A DNA stretch of 28,469 nt from a virus. Where the stretch lies: the IMG/VR virus record IMGVR_UViG_3300036841_000289, positions 1 to 28,469 of that record. One strand, written 5' to 3'. Of this stretch, positions 23,917 through 28,469 are shown piece after piece. The notes under the pieces are model-generated. The model was not told where the DNA came from, did no database searches, and saw nothing but the letters and a program-made list of their open reading frames with translations. Every line of letters starts with the position of its first letter. The stretch's first letter is position 1. The position numbers and the translations under genes are program-made.

Positions 23917-24081
23917 ATGTACGCATCTTCCGCCCAGCGCCCGGCCAACGGTCACGGCTGGGGCCAGTCCTCGCCGTATTCGCCACCCCCGGCGAACGGC
24001 AACGGGTGGCACAGTAACTCCCGTCCCACCACGATGCCTCCGGCCGACGGTCGCGGATGGGGCCGCCCGAACGGCCGCTGA
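23917..24081 (+). CDS. 54-aa repeat protein (AxGxGW motif x3)
   Basis: A strong AGGAG (23904-23908) stands 8 bases before ATG 23917; the frame ends with TGA at 24079-24081. The product is unstructured-looking and contains three copies of a short motif: PANGHGWGQ, PANGNGWHS and PADGRGWGR, spaced about 15-20 residues apart and separated by Ser/Pro-rich linkers. There are no cysteines, helices or membrane segments. It lies between the promoter at 23838 and the DinG-like gene, with both genes preceded by a similar GGAGCCA-n-ACC leader. It may be a linear-motif protein that binds a partner through the repeated Trp, but no family is recognised. Confidence 0.7.
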   Translation: MYASSAQRPANGHGWGQSSPYSPPPANGNGWHSNSRPTTMPPADGRGWGRPNGR

Positions 24082-24119
24082 ACCACACGACTGACCACGA
24101 ACCGAGGAGCCACCGCACC

Positions 24120-26141
24120 ATGACCTGGATCGATGCCGAAGAAGCGTTCGCCGCGCACTTCGACCGTTACGAACCGCGTGTGCCGCAACGCCAGTTGGCG
24201 CAGCGCATCGAGGCCGCGTTGGCCGAGGGCGTCAACCTGATGGCCGAAGCGCCGACCGGTACCGGTAAGTCGTACGCCGGGCTGGTGCCTGCGATCGATT
24301 TCGCTGTCGCGGCCCGCCGTCCGATCTGCGCCGCCACCGGTACGAAGGCGCTGCAGGATCAGTACATCCTCGATCTCGAAGCACTCAAGGCGATGTACTA
24401 CCCGGACCTCAAGTTCGTGATCATCAAGGGGCGCGGCAACTATCTGTGCCGGGCAAAGTTGGCCGAGATCGAGAAGGGCAAGTCCCCCGCCCCTCTGGGG
24501 ATCGAGATGGACACCCTGCTGTCCGCCGCAGAGGTTGACGGCGTCAACGGCGACCTGGACCGGATGGGCCTGACCCTGCAGCCCCGCGAGCGCATGGCGC
24601 TGACCGCGACGGCTGACGAGTGCCCCGGCAAGAACTCCTGCCCGTTCGGCAACGTCTGCTTCGCCGAGCGGGTCAAGGCCAAGGCCGCCGAGGCCAATGT
24701 AGTGGTCGCCAACCACGCGCTGGTCGCGGTCGACGCTGTCTTGAAGGCGCAAGGCATCGAGATGCTGCCGCCGTTCTCGGCGATGATCATCGACGAGGCG
24801 CACGAGTTCGAGGGGTACGTGTCCAACGCGCTCGGCACCTCGATCACCGAGCGGGCGCTGACCGACCTGGCCGCCCGGGTCGTCGACTTCACCGGGGACC
24901 GCGAGTCGCTCGGCAAGGCCAACGTCAGCGCCAAGCTGCTCTTCGACAAGCTGCGCTTCATCTTGCGCCAGTCCGAGCGGCCCAACGAGACCACCGTGGC
25001 GATCACCCCGGCGCTGCTACTGCAGCTGGAGTCCGAGTTGGGTTCGGTGCTGCGCATGCTGGCGCACTTCGAGGGCAAGCTGGCCATGACCGAGGCGTTC
25101 ACCGACGAGGACGTGATCAAGCGCCGCCGCCTGCGCAAGCGGGTCACCTCGATGACCGACAAGGTCAAGGCGATCGTGCTGGCCGACTTCGCCGACATGG
25201 TCCGCTGGATCGAGGTCGAGTCCAAGGAGCGTTACGACGGCTCTACCGTCGAGCGGCTCTCCCTGGAGCAGGCCCCGCTGGACGTCGCGCCGTTCCTGGC
25301 CCAGGCGCTCTGGCCGTGGCAGCCCAACGTGCTGATGTCCGCGACGCTGTCCATCGGCGGCGACTTCTCCTACCTCGCCGGGCGGCTCGGGCTGACCGGG
25401 CTCAACCCGGACCTGCCGACACTGCAGACCTTCCGCTGCCCGACCCCGTTCGACTACCAGAAGCAGTCGGTGACATACGTGCCGCACGACATGCCGCACC
25501 CGGTCAAGGAGCAGGCCGCGTTCCGCTCAGCGGTCAACCTGCACATGGCCGAGCTGGTGCGCGCCTCCGACGGGCGGGCGCTGCTGCTGTTCACCTCCAA
25601 GGCCGGTCTGGAGTCGGCCCACCGCGCCCTCAAGCCGGTCATCGAGCAGATGGGGCACCGGGTGCTCAAGCAGTACGACGCGCCGACCCGGATGCTGGCC
25701 GAGCAGTTCAAGGCCGACGAGCACAGCGTGCTGTTCGCGACCAAGTCGTTCTTCACCGGGATGGACATTCAGGGTGACGCGCTGCGGCTGCTGGTGGTCG
25801 ACAAGCTGCCCTTCCCGGTGCCTTCGGTGCTGTTCAAAGCACAGTGCGACGCCATCGACGCCAGGGCGGGCGGCAGCTTCAACCAGGGCTCGTTTATGAC
25901 CCGGCAGGTGCCGGAGATGCAGATCACCCTGACCCAGGCGATCGGCCGCCTGATCCGGTCCACTTCCGACCGGGGCTTGGCCGTGGTGCTGGATCCGCGC
26001 CTGCACATCATGACGTCCTACGGAAAGCGCACTCTCAAGGCGTTGCAGACCACGTTTCCGTCGCCGTTGGTCACCGAGCTGGGCGAGGCGATCGCCTACC
26101 TGCGCTCGCTGGAGCCGCAGATCGAGGAGGTGCCGGTATGA
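24120..26141 (+). CDS. dinG-like: DinG/XPD-type helicase with Fe-S cluster
   Basis: The start is ATG 24120 with GAGGAG at 24104-24109, giving 673 residues, close to bacterial DinG. Walker A is APTGTGKS (44-51) and the DEAH box is IIDEAHEF (225-228). Four cysteines (110, 168, 174, 180; GNYLCRAK, DECPGKNSCPFGNVCF) lie between them, where DinG and XPD enzymes hold a 4Fe-4S cluster. Motif V/VI are TKSFFTGMDIQGD and QAIGRLIR (606-613). All key residues are present, so an active 5'-3' ATP-dependent DNA helicase is expected. DinG enzymes resolve R-loops and replication-blocking structures; here it sits beside the RepA-like ATPase, suggesting a replication role. It is transcribed with the 54-aa gene and overlaps the next gene by ATGA. 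Confidence 0.88.
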   Translation: MTWIDAEEAFAAHFDRYEPRVPQRQLAQRIEAALAEGVNLMAEAPTGTGKSYAGLVPAIDFAVAARRPICAATGTKALQDQYILDLEALKAMYYPDLKFVIIKGRGNYLCRAKLAEIEKGKSPAPLGIEMDTLLSAAEVDGVNGDLDRMGLTLQPRERMALTATADECPGKNSCPFGNVCFAERVKAKAAEANVVVANHALVAVDAVLKAQGIEMLPPFSAMIIDEAHEFEGYVSNALGTSITERALTDLAARVVDFTGDRESLGKANVSAKLLFDKLRFILRQSERPNETTVAITPALLLQLESELGSVLRMLAHFEGKLAMTEAFTDEDVIKRRRLRKRVTSMTDKVKAIVLADFADMVRWIEVESKERYDGSTVERLSLEQAPLDVAPFLAQALWPWQPNVLMSATLSIGGDFSYLAGRLGLTGLNPDLPTLQTFRCPTPFDYQKQSVTYVPHDMPHPVKEQAAFRSAVNLHMAELVRASDGRALLLFTSKAGLESAHRALKPVIEQMGHRVLKQYDAPTRMLAEQFKADEHSVLFATKSFFTGMDIQGDALRLLVVDKLPFPVPSVLFKAQCDAIDARAGGSFNQGSFMTRQVPEMQITLTQAIGRLIRSTSDRGLAVVLDPRLHIMTSYGKRTLKALQTTFPSPLVTELGEAIAYLRSLEPQIEEVPV

Positions 26142-26437
26142 CCGATGATCCGGTGGCGACGCTGACCGCGCTCGCGGCGAAACTACGAGCCGAGGCGATC
26201 GTCTACATTCGTGGCGAGCAGCGCGTCCTGCGTGAAACTCTCGCCGAGCACATCGACGGCGTGATCGAACGATGGACCTATTGGCATGATGGTGGCTTCC
26301 ACCAGTCTCAAGTAATAGTGCTTGCTGAGGCTGACGTGCGTGAGTTGCTAGCCATCGCCGAAGCGCTCAAAGCCGCGCCGGATCGCCCGGAAAACGACGC
26401 CCGAATCATCAATGAGATGGACGCGGACCATGTCTGA
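26138..26437 (+). CDS. Small helical protein, first of a tandem paralog pair
   Basis: The start is ATG 26138 in an ATGA overlap with the helicase stop, with GAGGAGG 7 bases upstream. The 99-residue product begins MTDDPVATLTALAAKLRAEA and contains LAEHIDGVIERWTYWHDGGF and LLAIAEALKAAP. It is nearly all helical. The next gene encodes a shorter relative with the same start and the same LAEHIDGVI and LLA.AEALK motifs. No family is recognised. Co-translation with the DinG-like helicase suggests an early role. Confidence 0.75.
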   Translation: MTDDPVATLTALAAKLRAEAIVYIRGEQRVLRETLAEHIDGVIERWTYWHDGGFHQSQVIVLAEADVRELLAIAEALKAAPDRPENDARIINEMDADHV

Positions 26438-26696
26438 CCCGGTGGCGACGCTGACCGCGCTCGCGGAGCGCTACCGCAAGCTCGCTGCGATGCACAATGC
26501 ACCGCGCAATTCGGCAAGAGAATGGATCGCCCTGGCCGAGCACATCGACGGCGTGATCGGGTGGTGCCAGGACCGCGACGATCTGGACCGGAGCGCGCAG
26601 TTCGTGGTTGACGACATGATCCAGGGACTGCTGGCCGTTGCGGAAGCACTGAAACTCTCTAACGAACCACACTCACTGAATCAGGGGGAACCGTAA
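26430..26696 (+). CDS. Small helical protein, second of a tandem paralog pair
   Basis: The 88-residue product (MSDPVATLTALAERYRKLAA, LAEHIDGVIGWCQDR, LLAVAEALKLS) is a paralog of the preceding protein. I chose ATG 26430, which overlaps the upstream gene by 8 bases and aligns with its paralog's start; a longer in-frame start at 26412 lacks a better ribosome site. The first three dozen bases of the two coding regions are nearly identical, while the rest has diverged, so the pair looks like a duplication followed by local sequence homogenisation or by selection on the start. Function unknown. Confidence 0.75.
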   Translation: MSDPVATLTALAERYRKLAAMHNAPRNSAREWIALAEHIDGVIGWCQDRDDLDRSAQFVVDDMIQGLLAVAEALKLSNEPHSLNQGEP

Positions 26697-27184
26697 TGCT
26701 CGCCAAACCCGACACGCCGTTGGTCAGGATGTTCCAGGGACTGTCTTGTCTAGTGGACAAGTGCAAGTACCCGCCCACCGCGTTGATCACCACCATGTGC
26801 CAGGAGGGACATCTGCGCCATGGCCCGATCTGTAACAAGCACCGTTGCGAAGAAAGGCTGAACTGCGCTGCCTGCCAGAAGAAGGATAAGAAGTCCACGC
26901 TGTTCGGCGAGCCACTGCCGCCCAAGCCGGACTTCGTGATCACCGGTCCTCCGATGGGCAAGCGCAGGCCGAACATGGCTCGGCCCACCACGCTGCACAA
27001 GTTGCACTGCAGCGAGGAACCGCGTGCCGGAGCACTCACGGAATGGAGTCGCTGGAAGGTGCCCGAGACAGAAATTGAGTTCACCGACAACAAGGCAATC
27101 TGGGACAAGACATTCACATTGCGGTTGTGCCGCAAGTGCAACCCGCGTCCGATGCACGGCCCACTGCTGGCTTACGCATCGTGA
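26696..27184 (+). CDS. Cysteine-rich putative zinc-binding protein
   Basis: The 162-residue gene starts at ATG 26696 (TAATG with the previous stop) after AGGGGGA. The N-terminal half is packed with Cys and His: C18, C23, C35, H39, C46, H49, C51, C57 and C60 (CKYPPTALITTMCQEGHLRH, GPICNKHRCEER, NCAACQKK). This suggests one or two zinc sites. A later pair LCRKC lies near the C-terminus, after a LHKLHC motif. The middle is basic and Pro-rich (PPMGKRRPNMARP), possibly nucleic-acid-binding. The family is not recognised. The next stretch holds the twin hairpins. Confidence 0.75.
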   Translation: MLAKPDTPLVRMFQGLSCLVDKCKYPPTALITTMCQEGHLRHGPICNKHRCEERLNCAACQKKDKKSTLFGEPLPPKPDFVITGPPMGKRRPNMARPTTLHKLHCSEEPRAGALTEWSRWKVPETEIEFTDNKAIWDKTFTLRLCRKCNPRPMHGPLLAYAS

Positions 27185-27191
27185 CAAGACC

Positions 27192-27233
27192 TGCCGGACG
27201 GTCGAGGTAGGGTGGCTCCCCTCCTGTTCGGCA
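27192..27233 (+). repeat. Hairpin 1 of a tandem pair with a conserved loop
   Basis: TGCCGGACGG (27192-27201) pairs with CTGTTCGGCA (27224-27233) over 10 bp including two G-U pairs. The 22-base loop (27202-27223) begins TCGAGGTAGGGTGGCTCC and ends CCTC; GAGG and CCTC can extend the stem. The same loop occurs in the next hairpin. Confidence 0.6.
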
Positions 27234-27238
27234 CTGCG

Positions 27239-27291
27239 ACAGGCCCCGGTGGTTCGAGGTAGGTGGCTCCTCCCTCACCACCGGGGCCTGT
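27239..27291 (+). repeat. Hairpin 2 of a tandem pair with a conserved loop
   Basis: ACAGGCCCCGGTGGT (27239-27253) pairs perfectly with ACCACCGGGGCCTGT (27277-27291), 15 bp. The 23-base loop (27254-27276) begins TCGAGGTAGGTGGCTCC and ends CCCTC, nearly identical to the loop of hairpin 1. The stems of the two hairpins are unrelated in sequence. It may also act as a terminator after the Cys-rich gene. Confidence 0.65.
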
Positions 27292-27333
27292 ACGCTGCTG
27301 CGCGCCGGAACGTCAGAGACGAAGGGGGCCGGG

Positions 27334-27636
27334 ATGTCCCGAGCCGCGATCGTGCTGTGGATCCGCGACGCCGACGAGGAGGAGGACGACCAGAACCGGT
27401 TCGCCGAGATCATCGCCGCGATCAAGGAGAGGTTCCCCGAGGTGCACCGGGGATACATCACCCTCCGCCCCGAGACACTGGGAGTCCTGGACCGGATGTA
27501 CGACGGGGAGATCGAACCGGAGGTCCCGTACTGCGGCTACCCCCGTTTCGATATGGCCCAGTGCGGGCTGCTGCCCGGCCATTCCGGTGGGCACGGGCGG
27601 TGGCAGGTCCCGCCGACGCCGAACCATTCATCCTGA
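27334..27636 (+). CDS. Hypothetical 100-aa protein with CxH-type tail
   Basis: AAGGGGG precedes ATG 27334. The first part is an alpha/beta segment with an acidic stretch (SRAAIVLWIRDADEEEDDQN, then FAEIIAAIKERFPEV). The last 35 residues carry a Cys/His motif, CGYPRFDMAQCGLLPGHSGG followed by H (C67, C77, H83, H87), which fits the small 'C..C.L..GH.G.H' zinc-binding modules seen in many actinophage proteins. No full-length family is recognised. It lies just after the twin hairpins, so expression may depend on them. Confidence 0.7.
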   Translation: MSRAAIVLWIRDADEEEDDQNRFAEIIAAIKERFPEVHRGYITLRPETLGVLDRMYDGEIEPEVPYCGYPRFDMAQCGLLPGHSGGHGRWQVPPTPNHSS

Positions 27637-27661
27637 CTTTGTCGGTGCCCTCCGCTACCAT
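27633..27661 (+). promoter_or_regulatory. Possible promoter before the 233-aa gene
   Basis: CTGACT (27633-27638) and TACCAT (27656-27661) are 17 bases apart, a fair match to TTGACA and TANNNT. The -35 overlaps the TGA stop of the preceding gene (27634-27636), the same design as the promoter at 23838. Confidence 0.45.
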
Positions 27662-27696
27662 CGGCGCAACGTCCCGACTTACGAAGGAGCACTCAC

Positions 27697-28398
27697 ATGA
27701 CCCTGATCCCGCAGCCCTCGCTGGAGGATCTCGCCGCCACCGGCAAGATCACTCTCGGCGAGCTGATGGACGCCCTGGCCGCCCAGAACGCCGAGGGCAA
27801 GCCGACCGACACACTTCCGCCGCCGACCCCGGCGCGGATCTCCATCTCCGACGACCAGCGGATCCTGATGCGCCGTCTGGCCGTGCAGTTGGCTGAGCTG
27901 GCATTGCCGGACTCGCCGCGCGAGCTGACCGAGACCGAGCGGCAGGAGTTCATCCCGATCTGGGCCGACGTCAAGTCGGCCAAGGATGCAGTGGTCAACG
28001 CCGAGACCGCGCTGCGCGAGTCGTTCGCGAACCACATGGACGCCGAGGCCCGGCGCACCGCGCCCGAGGATGCGGCGCTCCCCATCGACGGGCACGGCCA
28101 CGTGTTGCGCGAGGGCGAGGTGACCGCCGACGGCGTCTCCCAGCGAGTCACCCGCGAACTGCGCGGCGGCAAGGCCAACCCGCTGTCGCTCCTGGACCTG
28201 CAACACCTGGAATCCAATGGCGAGATCGACCACCGCACCTTTCTGGCGATGACCGAGGCGGTGCCCGCCACCCGCCGGGTGGACGAGGCCAAGATCATGG
28301 ACCTGTTGGCCAAGCGGCCCGAGCTGGTGCAGACCCTGGCCAGCGTGGCGACCCTGAGCGACAAGAGCGCCTCCTACTACCTCCGCAAGGTCAAGTAG
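27697..28398 (+). CDS. Hypothetical 233-aa early protein
   Basis: GAAGGAGC precedes ATG 27697. The product begins MTLIPQPSLEDLAATGKITL, then has a Pro-rich linker (TLPPPTPARISISDD), a helical part (RRLAVQLAELALPDSPRELT; WADVKSAKDAVVNAETALRE), and a beta segment around 130-160 (PIDGHGHVLREGEVTADG, SQRVTRELRGGK). It ends in helices (VDEAKIMDLLAKRPELVQTL). The central 'HVLREGEVTADG...VTRELRGGK' stretch looks like a small globular domain but no family is recognised. Its neighbours are replication and small early genes. Confidence 0.75.
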   Translation: MTLIPQPSLEDLAATGKITLGELMDALAAQNAEGKPTDTLPPPTPARISISDDQRILMRRLAVQLAELALPDSPRELTETERQEFIPIWADVKSAKDAVVNAETALRESFANHMDAEARRTAPEDAALPIDGHGHVLREGEVTADGVSQRVTRELRGGKANPLSLLDLQHLESNGEIDHRTFLAMTEAVPATRRVDEAKIMDLLAKRPELVQTLASVATLSDKSASYYLRKVK

Positions 28399-28402
28399 GC
28401 CG

Positions 28403-28469
28403 ATGCGGCAGACGGCGCAGGTCGACGTCAGTGTCGTCGGCCTGCGCCACGAGGGTGCGCTCACCGACG
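28403..28469 (+). CDS. Start of another early gene (partial)
   Basis: ATG 28403 follows the previous stop by 4 bases, and the frame stays open to the window edge with mostly G/C third positions: MRQTAQVDVSVVGLRHEGAL followed by TD. The AAGG at 28387-28390 is a weak, distant ribosome site. Only 22 residues are visible, so the product cannot be named. The same bases fold into a strong hairpin, so a terminator is the alternative. Confidence 0.5.
   Translation, partial: MRQTAQVDVSVVGLRHEGALTD
28414..28448 (+). repeat. 13-bp hairpin at the right edge
   Basis: GGCGCAGGTCGAC (28414-28426) pairs with GTCGGCCTGCGCC (28436-28448) over 13 bp with one G-U pair and a 9-base loop. It starts 16 bases after the stop of the 233-aa gene, so it could terminate that transcript, but it may lie inside the next coding region. 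Confidence 0.5.

Noticed and set aside
26138-27184. Toxin-antitoxin operon
   Set aside because: The small overlapping genes look like paralogs of one another and a Cys-rich protein; no toxin or antitoxin motif is visible.

Overview
The window is a GC-rich stretch of an actinobacterial tailed-phage genome (or a prophage of one). The evidence is strong G/C third-position bias, packed genes with ATGA/TAATG/TGATG overlaps, AGGAGG-type ribosome binding sites, GTG and TTG starts, TAG[GA]NT-like -10 boxes, and several small Cys/His proteins of the kind common in actinophages. The baseplate genes (gp25-like wedge, baseplate J, OB-fold spike) imply a contractile tail, so a myovirus-type virion. No integrase, capsid, lysis or tRNA gene is visible here, so the lifestyle and host genus remain open.

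Layout. (1) 1-15887, plus strand: a late tail/baseplate operon in the P2-like order hub, spike, gp25/W, J, a protein in the gpI position, a very large baseplate/tail protein, then two fibres. The first fibre ends in a tail-collar domain. The second carries a fused N-terminal domain, a copy of the first fibre's N-terminal module, 40 collagen-type triplets, two pyocin-knob-like domains, sugar-binding-like domains and a glycine-rich tip. (2) 16025-18324: a 107-aa protein, an SNF2/DEAD-like helicase and a second 107-aa protein. (3) 18325-19031: about 700 bases with no credible gene but dense inverted repeats, read here as a candidate structured noncoding RNA of about 570 nt. (4) 19032-19550: a small zinc-binding-type protein and a series of hairpins ending in a bidirectional terminator. 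(5) 19551-21023, minus strand: a secreted, Ig-like, host-type protein and a small HTH regulator, the only genes against the flow. They are separated from the early genes by a divergent control region rich in inverted repeats. (6) 21242-28469, plus strand: early/replication genes, comprising a 283-aa protein, an HTH protein, a RepA-like AAA ATPase, a 54-aa repeat protein, a DinG/XPD-type Fe-S helicase, a tandem pair of small paralogs, a Cys-rich protein, a small CxxxH-type protein, a 233-aa protein and the start of another gene.

How it fits together: the left part builds the baseplate and host-recognition apparatus. The right part supplies DNA-replication motors and regulators. The middle holds the accessory material: the candidate RNA, the secreted protein and the regulator. 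The most unusual signals are the structured region at 18358-18925 and a pair of adjacent hairpins at 27192-27291, whose terminal loops are nearly identical while their stems differ in sequence.
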